From Verrucomicrobiota bacterium (GTDB lineage: Bacteria > Verrucomicrobiota > Verrucomicrobiia > Opitutales > UBA953): 37,054 nt of DNA. Both the position numbers and the translations under genes were made by a program. The notes beneath the pieces were generated by a model, which saw only the letters and a program-made list of their open reading frames with translations, made no database searches and had not been told where the DNA came from. The DNA is taken from assembly GCA_016871725.1 (NCBI GenBank), contig VHCL01000015.1, forward strand, positions 1 to 37,054, written 5' to 3'. This document shows, in pieces, positions 34,501-37,054 of this stretch (positions are counted from its first letter, which is position 1; each line of letters begins with the position of its first letter).

Positions 34501-36889
34501 CGATGGCGCCGCGGCCGGCGGCGGAGGCGTTCCCGTCGAGACGGATATGCCGGGCGTCGCCGCCGAGGTCGAGGCCGTTGGCCAGCGTGACGGCATGCGT
34601 GGCGTTGCCGCCGTTCAAGGTGAAGATGCCCGGATTGAAGTAAGGCGATCCCCACACCACCGTCTGTCCGGCGCCGCCGAAATCGACGTCGATGGCCGCG
34701 CCGTAGGCGCCGAAGCCCGCGCCAGTGCCGCCGAGGAAACGGACCTGCCCCGAACCGGCGCCGAGCGCACGTGTGAAATCGACGTCATTCTCATAGACCG
34801 CCTGCTGGGACTGCGTCCCGCTGAACACCAGGTTGGCGGCGGAGAGCGCCGGTGCCGCCGGGCGGGCGCCGATGACGTCACGCAGGTAGCCTTCGCTGAG
34901 ATAGGTCGCCCCGGTGTAGGTCGACGTCGCGAAAAGCGAGGTCAAGCCAGCCGAAGACTTGACGAAGGAGACGGGGTTCGCGCCGTTGTCCGTGATGACG
35001 GATGAGATCGCATGGGTATTCCAGGCGAGGTCGTAGAGATGATAATCGCCTTCAGCCCCGGCCGTCAGGAACGGGACGCTGATGACGTGGGCGCCGCCGC
35101 TGGCGAGCAGGCCGCCGGAGGCGATGATGAGGGTGGAGTTGGCGGCGCCGAGGATCGTCCGGGCGCTGGTGCCCTGCAGATTCAACGAGCGGACGGTCGT
35201 CGTACCGGCGCCTAAGGTGACGTTGCCCGCCGTGACCTTGACGTGCTGAGACGAGGTCCAGGTGCCGACCGCGGTGTCGACGGCGTAATCGGCGGCGACG
35301 AGCGGGGTATAACCGAAGCCCCCGGAACCTGGCGTGACATATTTCAGGAACTCGGCGTTGGAATACGCCCAGCCGCCGATGAAACCGACGTTGGCGGACA
35401 GCGCGCGGTTGAAGACCTGATAGCGGGTGGAAGCCCCGATGCCGGTGGCCGCCGAACCATCGCCCGACAGAAGCAAGGTCGCGGACGGATCCGTCCGCGA
35501 GATCGAGGCGAAGCTCAGCGAACGGACAACCGTGGCGTCGGCGGTGTCACGGAAGTCGACCATCGTCTGGCCACCCGCCAGCGTGAGCGGCCCGAACAGT
35601 TCGTTCCAGTTGACGGCGTTCTGTCCGCCCGTGCTGTTGTTGAAGGAATTGTTCTCGAGCCGGATGCGGCTGCCGCGGGAGACGATCGGCGTGTCGTCGC
35701 CGACGCGATTGGTCACCGTCAGTGCGGACGGATTGACGATCACCTGCAGGACGCTGTTGCGGAGGGCGAAGCCGGCGACGTTCGCGTAAGGATTATCTCC
35801 GGTCAGGCCATCGCCGAAGTCAGCCCGGAGCTCGCCGAGCACCGAAGTGATCGTGCCCGAGTAGGAGGAGGTCAGGCCTTGCAGACGGAAGCCGTTGATC
35901 CCGTAGTGCGTGATGGGCGCGGCGCCGATCGCACGCGAGGGCGTGCCGAAGCCGACGAACCCAGGACCCCCCACGGAAAGCGCGGCGTCGAGATCCCAGA
36001 CGCCGTTCAGGTTCAAAGTGCCCGTGAGATCGTTCTGCACGCGGGTCGCGCCGACCAGGTCGACCGCCCCGTTCACGCTGGCGCCGTTGGCGCCCATGAA
36101 GGAACGGAGGGCGCCGATCCCATTTAGACCGCGCCCGGAAAGCGTCAGGTTCTCGACCAACGTCATGCCCGTGCTGCCCGCGTTCACGGGACCGAGCGCG
36201 AGCGTGGCGCCGGCCCCGACCGTGGTGCCGTCGGTTCCGAAGATGCCGAGCGGGTCATGAGTGTTGCCCTGCCCCGCGGCGACCACCATGCCCGTCTGGA
36301 TGTCCGTGGCGCCTGAGCGATTGGAATGACCACGGAGGAAGAGGACGCCGTCGCCAGTCTTGGTCAGACCGCCGACACCACCAAGGGCGGCGCGGAGGTC
36401 AAGCAAGCCACCGATGGCGAAGGTCGCGGCGGCGTTGAGGCTCAACGTGCTGTTGACCGCGACGGTGGCGCCCGCGGCGACGCTCAGGGACGGCGAACCG
36501 CCGGCCAGCGTGAGGGCGGAGTTCGCGACTCGCGTCAGCCCGGCCGCACCGAAATTCAGGCCGCCGACGGTGATCGCCTCGCCGAGCGTGACGGTTCCGG
36601 ACGTCGGCCCAATGAAATAGGCGATGTCTAACGCACTATTGGACCAGGCCTGATTGGAGGTGCCGTTGAACCATTCGGCGGTGGTGGTATCCCAGGTGCC
36701 GGGACCCCCGAGGCCGGCTCCAGTAGAAATAATATTGTTCCCCGAGTCGGCGTCGCTGTCCCAATAGAGATTCGCCGCCTTCGCCTGGGGCGCCCGGGCG
36801 ACGCCGACGCCGAGCAGCGCCGCGGCCACCATGAGGGAGGCTCGCGACAGGGCTCCGCGGGGGCGGGCTCGTCGGGGGGAGACGGACAT
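13559..36889 (-). CDS. Giant (7,776-residue) PATR-repeat secreted protein with PEP-CTERM sorting tail
   Basis: This is a complete ORF, ATG 36889-36887 to TGA 13561-13559. A TTG at 36892 would add one residue; the ATG gives MSVSPRRARPRG and is preferred. Residues 1-38 are a Sec signal peptide (SLMVAAALLGVGV core, AKA site), and the mature chain opens with a W-rich header (NLYWDSD). About 33 PATR motifs follow, such as LTKVGVGTFNLAG and LVKQGPGTLTLSG, usually with YTGGTT and a GTL strand. A second header has its Trp at residue 4878. Residues from about 7600 (APGNSPGTL, GYDKINLSGNLDL) form the usual end domain, and 7747-7776 are a PEP-CTERM tail. There is no autotransporter barrel and no catalytic motif. 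PATR proteins with PEP-CTERM tails are known as very long exported proteins of Verrucomicrobiota. Estimated mass is near 0.75 MDa. A role as adhesin, fibre or matrix protein is inferred only. The next gene, 471 bp downstream, is a paralogue. Confidence 0.97.
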   Translation of the reverse strand: MSVSPRRARPRGALSRASLMVAAALLGVGVARAPQAKAANLYWDSDADSGNNIISTGAGLGGPGTWDTTTAEWFNGTSNQAWSNSALDIAYFIGPTSGTVTLGEAITVGGLNFGAAGLTRVANSALTLAGGSPSLSVAAGATVAVNSTLSLNAAATFAIGGLLDLRAALGGVGGLTKTGDGVLFLRGHSNRSGATDIQTGMVVAAGQGNTHDPLGIFGTDGTTVGAGATLALGPVNAGSTGMTLVENLTLSGRGLNGIGALRSFMGANGASVNGAVDLVGATRVQNDLTGTLNLNGVWDLDAALSVGGPGFVGFGTPSRAIGAAPITHYGINGFRLQGLTSSYSGTITSVLGELRADFGDGLTGDNPYANVAGFALRNSVLQVIVNPSALTVTNRVGDDTPIVSRGSRIRLENNSFNNSTGGQNAVNWNELFGPLTLAGGQTMVDFRDTADATVVRSLSFASISRTDPSATLLLSGDGSAATGIGASTRYQVFNRALSANVGFIGGWAYSNAEFLKYVTPGSGGFGYTPLVAADYAVDTAVGTWTSSQHVKVTAGNVTLGAGTTTVRSLNLQGTSARTILGAANSTLIIASGGLLASGGAHVISVPFLTAGAEGDYHLYDLAWNTHAISSVITDNGANPVSFVKSSAGLTSLFATSTYTGATYLSEGYLRDVIGARPAAPALSAANLVFSGTQSQQAVYENDVDFTRALGAGSGQVRFLGGTGAGFGAYGAAIDVDFGGAGQTVVWGSPYFNPGIFTLNGGNATHAVTLANGLDLGGDARHIRLDGNASAAGRGAIGFIAGDITNGGLVRRGGGILWFTDAKSYAGGTTIQEGELWLTGAGTAGANVAGNDIQINAGARLRVESPANIGSRQLVILQNQNNDTPASLTLGAGYGTGAGVTFSSLTGTGGDLLGGGLNFLIANNQSGQARRVAITLSGLNDFQADLTGQIRAVAPNVEAWFGADSGNAVFTGATLSPTGGAATAFRLGGHSNTGGTFTIAGTNVLRGAFPLIVGAPDQNDRNYTDGIVYIPKAQGFSGTVTIGSGGILQAGVDGALGLGSGGQIVLRSGEIRLDVAAGLFGGVDGQYRSRSFDVAAATPNIRATGLLGGAFSALQLGGLVIGDRDTNNNRVITFRANGGTYLDFVLNGPVSPNLGAAGDFYFDIGDDNTNTTANGLVTINGVIDAGSTGAQNLRKREGGVLVLNADNLYDGNTLVTEGRLVLGHVGAAGLASSTINLNTENDRTSRLEFRFDGAPSFVLANAGITTSGGNDGSNRIFVAGPKSAGNENGVVVLPTLTVGHAGTYAAGGGGNSALFFDGYNGYRFQLGDIVLSRSVDLRPRGGMVTVNGVISGATFALGKNEQGVLWLNGANTYTGGTTISNGYVVAGNNAAFGNSATAVQFRGASFSQILASGVRTISRAFENTATGSTQTLGGLDTGAKTFSGALTLTRGINVTAEIGGDVTFSGAASGVGGLTKVGAGTVILAPSAGNAFTGGVSVVAGTLEGRATATGSPFGANTAFTVADGTLRLANLTGAAASAVSSGALTINSGSAIVAVNGGGQATTFTFGSLTRSANATLTLKGTDTDLGSAGAEKVVFTTPPTLVNGIIGPWAVIQGSGASTAATFAGYAAGSVLSAGYGATGDLDLAGGATQVYDARGVASLLTGNRSVYAFVADQGVDLGGNVLRVGAAPSGTLGMGGVILNAGADLTGAAGSALHLGTNALSLYVEAAGVSTLGVPLANTRNNSGNTFVNVLTKFGPGTLSLTAVSPLQGNVQVNEGVLSLDVANAFAVLGNQNAVIGASVVIQPGATVELNGLAQEFGNLGGSFTRSPVLNFGGTLLMEGAALTVGRQGSNWTYSGQIVGGAGSALVKVGGGTLTLDNWDPARPNTLDAAYVDQGTLTITAGDQSWGGPLGFAPSLPASTDIFLRGGTFSVRVNGDSTTNLQRVALGYDIVAVGGDSVLNTVRSQGGGANKLLTFGSLTLGLQRFLTNNDNTFIPRFDGPTTLTDFGRVQTDNNLVLAGAIVGPYSLEKRGAFDLAIGADNRAWDGGLVATDGTILFGSRGTDDIRYEGTTFVPSSAANAGTGDIVINRGTTIRLNAPANVLTARGSTVQLYGTLATTVTSVQVGTDAAPSAYGLRSSSNGALVLSMNDGLFATSVDQSLLGNGRWGMAALTQSFYTAPTLGAGAGDVYRFFGSNAATLSVTSAGALSGTASLQVGISQLDNGFALGNGVGSLRLYGDQSFTGETTVFRNREAGNTQNFLEFTGDLATSAFHVFGRLTARGAGRFTNDAGAQVNAVNLYPGSVLRLDYANDVADTAFASRLDASNLATAVAENKWGDSTPLLLRGATLSLVSSSGRVAREEIGVITVSQGAGIYLERNGTNGQIVLSAGGLVRQGQATFAIRENADELGRIDLQGQKLFIQGGAALRDAQGLLPVWMLNPARNGFLTYSDVLGVQNAAFTSSFTTGDSAAGATFLAGLTSSSVANFIGGTADPTLTGTINVHALRVQANTSDNEATFTGGQINLLSGGLVTINANAAGRVNFNTTALYFGDGTTPVEGVLYVGGNGLVTRVGGKVTAAGLTVHGEGNLQLTNTTNAITGTIQLNGGRLYLDGAGTAASATIALGGDWLNNNDGSQMAELLLRTNNNASQTFANSVTILADVPYARIIGERYTGTSTAGATNTLSGTFTVLGGSTAQGTSLVIGSTSGTNSANSHDLTVSGATSFGGTAPIALRIEQSGRIFRLAGAVSGAAPLIKSGDGILRLDGVNTSLSSNVTMQRGEIRGVGDNNNNVFGTGDYYLNFGTLRTSANDARTYFAAAGQDLVFGGAVTVVSDRGTGNSAAANRTFGANGGTNVLRTVNAAQMRFNADSFGDDYIFEGKMVIRDSAVFQNDSSDVFLRDLLEGGGRLTKAGNWYFYFDHNAANAGWTGRLDLQQGSVRVNQDNATLGVAGASVIVNPSAALSLRSTTNLGAAALEVRATSSLNFPVLGVSLPAGQAALYSLYDSLTMVGSRPGVLALDNGQTFTTAPDMAGFRAGDWYLGSNTGGTLSAASLTPWGAGGTQFLLGGGANTLTLNPAAAGAQLAGAGNALVVGVANVGFGHLAVAFGANSDNTFGGGTLVTRSRNMDGGYRGSVLVLQAGQSAATTFRRPLGSGAVEVFGEVRLENAAGTARNAADANANVWVFHPGSRIRFDNDTPLSTASTQGRWADAAPIALNTAVLEIYGDGAASAYNTETVGALSVAGGSEVVVRRRGAFLAELISGDVTRVGSGTLMVTGMDTNTNTSTGLGVTGTTTAMRFLASNGAALMANGMVAPWLTERAGNQFLKYDAVLGFMPITTGTVPANYVTSAGGALTVATNDGTTILNLGTATATLGANLDLYALRTDRDINVSADGGFNRIILRSGGLMQSANTPTINADLYFGSAGDGTGEAFVWASNNTLQLNGAIYASQVTKSGTAFLNIRADQPQFAGSWVVNGGGLQFLTPAAQGSGAVSLMGSRMNDRDNTYSMTELRYSYNSGSPDLFTWNGGAITAYDFNQVRVVLANDRLQQIPALQLRTTNAVAGVGQPGGLIFQVDGSRATARTGVVTLHDHYQVNVDATSHGPGSTVGVQFGGGAGVGGLNNQGLYDFNKVGDGVLTLGDISASFTGTRSLAVGEGALRVTHAGSLGAATVTASIEQGGALEIATAGWSPTAVLVQQPGSFERWAVDGARAGNYVLPAGVHLQVMRSQTGGETITLSGGSVMGYVPRDWDQVAVIQKLGAGITLNLASDSYLGQPYASGGNGSWDLSRLYDQGKLNQPNANNPNDPGLRGSYFQIDGAITGPGGLTKVGQDVILLAGASTYQGLTRVEDGVLQIGRADALPVTTGLVLESASGMFDLNGYDQRVASLAGDAGNVTNSAFALNTLTVRQSSSTTLTGTLNGNLTLRKEGAGVLTLAPVDALGDATTGNAYRGGTVLAGGLVSVAMDAALGAVPNAFDADNLNFVGGGLQATASFALSARRGLTIGAAGGTLDVPVGVTLTVPGAVTAAGTLAKTGAGTARLDGTSALGALTVSAGTLELAAGSATGVLAGAGNLTKVGVGTFNLAGSAAGFTGVTAVNAGVLTVASGEALGGLAAASRWSVASGATLAFGAATSEADITAALGSGNFAAGSFLGFDTTAGDRSFGAAIAGSQGVAKLGAGTLTLSGAGTFTGGLRLAGGTLAFASGASGSGAVTFASDSSLRWSGVNTTDLSARLGAVPAGVVATLDLGANDVSFATGLAGAGVWRKAGTGALTLSAQSTHTGGLDVAAGTLRLGVASALPSVTSLAVASGATLDLNGNALTISRLAGLGAVTTASAATLIVGSAAASSVGSLGGPLTLVKQGAGTLTVTGPAAYSGATTISAGRLVLSSGSLSGAIGGAGTLVKQGPGTLTLSGQGSYAGGLEILGGTLRLAAADVASTPSVRFGDATVQAVGGDRTFGGSVRFLDNATQTLAGDGSFTFSSQVVLAGDVLDLTLRNLVVAGKSVTFAAGVNASELLNPGTWTIDGSGATSLQGAFAAAGAFGVSLVKAGDGTLTFAPSAGSNFNQGGAPIIVRRGVFALGADEVIPHGAGAGGLILAAEGYSADAATFDLAGRSETITGLTAVTNGTIAIDNSAATAATLTVGAGGANVNFGGGAGTYAITDSGAGALSFAKTGAGVAVVADGVSLSYQGATSVTGGSLTLRSPLTASTALSVTGNGSLLALAGGHSAPSVVTAVTVGAGATLSLADGAGTTFTSLATLQLGSAGGANSILELNVGDLSAAGDALRTDVLGLASGGSLGLFAGNKVTFNLVDAGLSENQTYTLVSAPDGGLTTGVLGAADWLLGATPGGFSSLTLTAADGLVTLTTGALIAGDVYWQGASGSNWSAGLASWSSDLAGTTASTVLPGQASAVRIQRDSAAAAAITTNLDRPFRVRSLAFAPGTSAGVTPGTVTLTNGGGRLDLFPATSAAGITLEAGASASVVIAAPVQLGAAQTWTVTDATANLTLTGALTGAASLTKAGAGRLTLSGNAAADFNPAGTSTLTVSAGTLIQSNPWALGREEDRNFMKVIVGAGGVYYAADASTMTIPTPIELAGGTISAATAAQVYAGPVTVSANSVVNLRDANSAVTTTTARQVDLLGVLSGTGRLTLASIDTAGSGNQITGNFRLAGNNVGWTGGMLINGGTVIAAQANALGTGTVEMNLGKITWQGQNGENWTAANGLTLSAAAVAELNVDNVSAAPADALSVTLAGPVTLGAGSALRGYLSDGILSTLTLSGNVAIGGGVSLSSSGAGTGGFMAFTGVISGSGAVNINDDLGGWGQTNRVVRFTGANTFTGDLTVFAGDLEFTTVTGVGGGASSLGAGANLIMGGGSLVFCGSTDQSTNRPINNSATNVVVGLGAKGTNGASITFAGAIAAGTSGFTLTGNPGSPGFITGGVTSSGATDSWMYGGNWTFSGSSPVTVGDDFVVSGVGTVLNLNSTGILSYNAAASADASLLLRDGAVLNLGADNAVVAADFDRLYLSQDADGAATALNMGAYALTTSRLILGERSVLRTGDINGAGLLTVTGGDIDLYRGVIRAALASTGTASIDKWGAGLVTLAGDNRGLASTGDSIVAEGVLRLDYATDNNVKLRAASKLNLQGGALELLGNASAATTQAVGEFTLAGGWQSRLALTPGSGQSLTLAAAAFARAAGQGTLRYEYAPGASLTTTSADAAHGLLGTTAFATVKSAGVTSFARVDAGAVVGRASSVVNDASSWTAAAHVTDDAGGFVGSAKTLSIGSLRYDAATGSALGQVSGSTLTLASGGILVTDRVTAGAPSLSGGFLRSATNELVVFQDSAQTFEIASGIGAGHTLTKSGNGVLRLSGRNVSPALVLQGGTVELSGGRALSDTTAVALSDRANTRLRVLQSETIGALSGGRVGTDSNYGVVEVVAGAVLSVRQSANGTMAGTFTGSGVLRLAGTANLNIQSNSPDFLGTVISAGGLFQLSAGGRIGASSVEIRRGGSVLLDNNGGTRSSDRVGNTSNIILNSADGTWGGQTQLRGLSIRTDQNAGTNETIGSLVFGSGTNYLTGWASGGTSAETSVLATAFERRNYATTVVMGRALGLTSAERNNFRISDAAAQTGFMASSLLGAGGAAASTTMSIVPWAVGETLTAEVAAANMGNSLVTYVSGAGFRPLVHGTEYATYAAGGATANIRESLTTSLTGLAGRTVNSLVVHNGSTAASTLAVTGTGAGQALVNTSGAFLFTLNSAATASTAHTVTFGGFDGGVALGSAATEYVFSVVNPSAAATTPTLAVTVSSPLTSQGALVKSGRGTLILSGANTAGGGAFPTVLNEGTLEIASLAAIGGDVGDLVFAGGALRLSAGFAQSVINRPISVLAGGASIENATNITLPRGLGAGEGGFTKLGAGVLTLGAPATYQGPTSILGGTAVASVREAIPDGTLLTVGGGTSAATVTFVDVDVTLSGLEARANSATASVINVSPGRTLRVNGDVGLTGSTDGAVTLLTITGGGALVVAAEEVYLADFAGTNNDVRATLDLSGLASADLDAGRIVIARRSDNQANARSILRLSDGANTLTTGQLMVGASAAGAGSATPQQTLHLGASINVIRADEVNLGVADRDSGLIAFAGASGTVSFRDRTGSGRTNFTLGPTGAFGTGYTTNNVVDLSGHEADVAIGTYATSLGAKTAANTNDLLFSAGTLDILNLNMAFAKGTGASLNRVIISGGNVKLGGSAAFGDAGAGSLVLATAGEGQLNITGGSVEVGAALRRAGAGVASVTLNGGALDLNGFAVGDATNTVTLNAQAGTLRDVGTLNGTGGLTKSGAGTLTLEGAAAYAGATTVTGGTLVLAGTSLASTTATISGGTGSTLRVTSAAALGSVVTLNAATGATTPVFQFAVDGGGTIALPVSFIGNSTITSTIHVSNNGAGANGVVQLNGAGGTGYGNATLNVTGADGYSLYVANLINSAGALGTMTFNPTTAAIELGNLTVGRNTGTGVFALGGTHAGSKVSGVIADGSGANAGGLAAVSKTGTGTWTLSGANTYTGATTVSAGSLVAGGGALAGTSALAVTGGSLTAVDFGATPTITVGAAGTAVFSGTGLTAGAVTVDNTAADSLHFSGTTGTVTLASLGGAGKARFASNLSIGTINGGTTTVGGVATVTTLTSGTLTLNGATASVGTLNGGTVNLGTTALTVNEGSFAGLLAGANGSLIKATTGILTLTGANTFGGGTTINAGELIIQHAGALGTGAVTVAAGAILDLNNLGVSNAITVATGGTVEGGPTTASVTTTGSTAVTTVLTGTGGLAKSDGGELTLTTPNFFTGAVTATTAGAVIKAAFLDDNSSSLGASALNDPTKLQLGAGAALEFTGTTNTVSSRSFTLSDSAGIAAGAGAGTLTFTADAKIALVGAEPQLKLTANNTGTNIFRASLTDADIQAGNGIKNLVVDGTGTWVIGGAANRFKNDVRIEAGAGATIGLESGALPAGATIAVANGTTLRWEGSNTNDLSSKISIAAGATAKLDLGNNNVTFAAAPSAGAGASLQKEGTGKLNISSAVSAPTLNVAVSSGTLAVNGVLGNITLASGSRLGGTGTIGTANVGTGAILAPGNSPGTLNATTLVLTGGSVFEWEVQNATSATGYDKINLSGNLDLTGATAGNKVVFKVISRLGAGDGNTSGDPLNFGPPNGRSSIRTFNFGTVGGVALNNGENISDVFQFDLSEFTYSDGSTSNAGLWSIDWNQGNGAITLTAVPEPSTYGFGLGALALAAAAIRRRKRQAKA
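13562..13651 (-). other. PEP-CTERM sorting signal
   Basis: Residues 7747-7776 begin VPEPSTYG, continue with an Ala/Leu-rich membrane span (about 7753-7767) and end with the basic cluster RRRKRQ. This is the three-part PEP-CTERM signal (Pfam PF07589) that exosortases recognise and cut. It predicts export followed by exosortase processing at the envelope. No exosortase gene lies in the window. Confidence 0.96.
15538..15664. repeat. Partner copy of the 127-bp direct repeat, inside the upstream gene
   Basis: This is identical to the first 127 bases of the window and in the same reading frame. It lies within a longer paralogous block at 15218-15757 that matches 216-465 and 780-1085 of the downstream gene. 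Confidence 0.95.
15760..16375 (-). other. Block of about 205 residues present in the upstream gene and missing in its paralogue
   Basis: In this gene the PATR motif LTKSGAGTLTLEG / AYAGATTV is separated by about 205 residues from the next one, TGTGTWTLSG / TYTGATTVSAG. In the downstream gene the equivalent motifs are merged into one, [13 protein letters not shown] / [11 protein letters not shown], at 1069-1135, with both outer flanks still aligning. The extra block (VDGGGTIALPVSFIGN, YSLYVANLINSAG, LTVGRNTGTGVFALGG) is therefore an indel bounded by two copies of the repeat motif. Confidence 0.7.
21830..22275 (-). other. Internal YW header segment (second passenger unit) in the upstream gene
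   Basis: The protein reads DVYWQGASGSNWSAGLAS, then WSSDLAGTT and LPGQASAVRI, and passes into LTKAGAGRLTLSGN. The header Trp is residue 4878. It follows LELNVGDLSAAGDALRTD, QTYTLVSAPDGG and LTAADGLVTLTTG, the layout of a PATR C-terminal domain. The two internal headers of the downstream protein show the same order. Confidence 0.7.
36776..36889 (-). other. Signal peptide of the upstream PATR protein
   Basis: Residues 1-38 comprise a basic n-region (RRARPR), a hydrophobic core LMVAAALLGVGV and the A-K-A cleavage site before ANLYWD. The same SRASLMVAA block is found in the downstream protein. The n-region has RR but lacks the full twin-arginine consensus, so Sec export is more likely than Tat. 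Confidence 0.92.
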
Positions 36890-37054
36890 CAAAAGGGGAC
36901 GTAGCCGGGTAGGGACTACTCCCTAGAAAATGACCCTAATTCGGCGGATGGGAAACTTAAATTGTGAATAACCCCTCATTTCCGTCGTTTATCAAGGTTT
37001 GGCTTCAAGGCCGCTGAAAACGTAAAAATATCGTCAAAATTGAGCCTAAACCGA
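36890..37054 (-). promoter_or_regulatory. Leader region of the upstream PATR gene
   Basis: This stretch of 165 bases, richer in A+T than the gene, precedes the ATG. An inverted repeat lies at 36910-36925 (TAGGGA, loop CTAC, TCCCTA), centred about 28 bases before the start codon, where it could mask or time translation initiation. A weak TTGATA (36995-36990 on the minus strand) lies 18 bases before TTATTC (36971-36966). I do not regard this as a firm promoter. No Shine-Dalgarno sequence precedes the ATG. Confidence 0.35.

Noticed and set aside
13559-36889. Classification as a classical type V autotransporter
   Set aside because: The C-terminus is a PEP-CTERM signal with one membrane span and a basic tail; no beta-barrel region is visible.
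36887-36892. TTG at 36892 as the start of the upstream gene
   Set aside because: The ATG three bases further on gives the natural start, and the downstream paralogue also begins with ATG followed by Ser; no ribosome site favours the TTG.
1-37054. tRNA, rRNA, transposase or exosortase genes
   Set aside because: No such sequence was recognised on either strand; all long frames are the two PATR genes or their shadows.

Overview
The window holds two giant genes and almost nothing else. Both lie on the minus strand, one behind the other, and encode secreted repeat proteins of the PATR type (passenger-associated / 'autotransporter-associated beta strand' repeats) with exosortase-type surface sorting. 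The GC-rich sequence, the size of the genes, the combination of PATR arrays with a PEP-CTERM tail and the absence of an autotransporter barrel point to a Verrucomicrobiota genome, perhaps Opitutae. That placement is inferred from protein style; no marker gene is present.

Layout, reading in the direction of transcription (right to left). Positions 36890-37054 are the leader of the upstream gene. Positions 13559-36889 are one uninterrupted 7,776-residue ORF with a signal peptide, about 33 PATR motifs recognised by eye, a PGNSPG / YD-I C-terminal domain and a PEP-CTERM tail. Positions 13088-13558 are the only real intergenic space (471 bp). It holds four tandem copies of a heptamer, a 141-bp cluster of five perfect hairpins framed by GGTAGGG/CCCTACC boxes, and an AT-rich leader with a nested inverted repeat. 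Positions 1-13087 are the first 4,362 codons of a second PATR gene with a closely similar signal peptide; it runs off the left edge without a stop.

The two proteins are paralogues. Long blocks align collinearly, and each also carries internal 'YW' header segments that follow a C-terminal-like domain, as if several complete passenger proteins had been fused. The first 127 bases of the window are identical to positions 15538-15664 inside the upstream gene and diverge at base 128, which suggests the left edge is an assembly break in this paralogous repeat. The proteins are probably exported by Sec, anchored or released by an exosortase encoded elsewhere, and act as extracellular fibres, adhesins or matrix proteins. 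Nothing in the sequence fixes a ligand or function. No RNA gene, CRISPR array, transposase, enzyme gene or regulator gene was seen.
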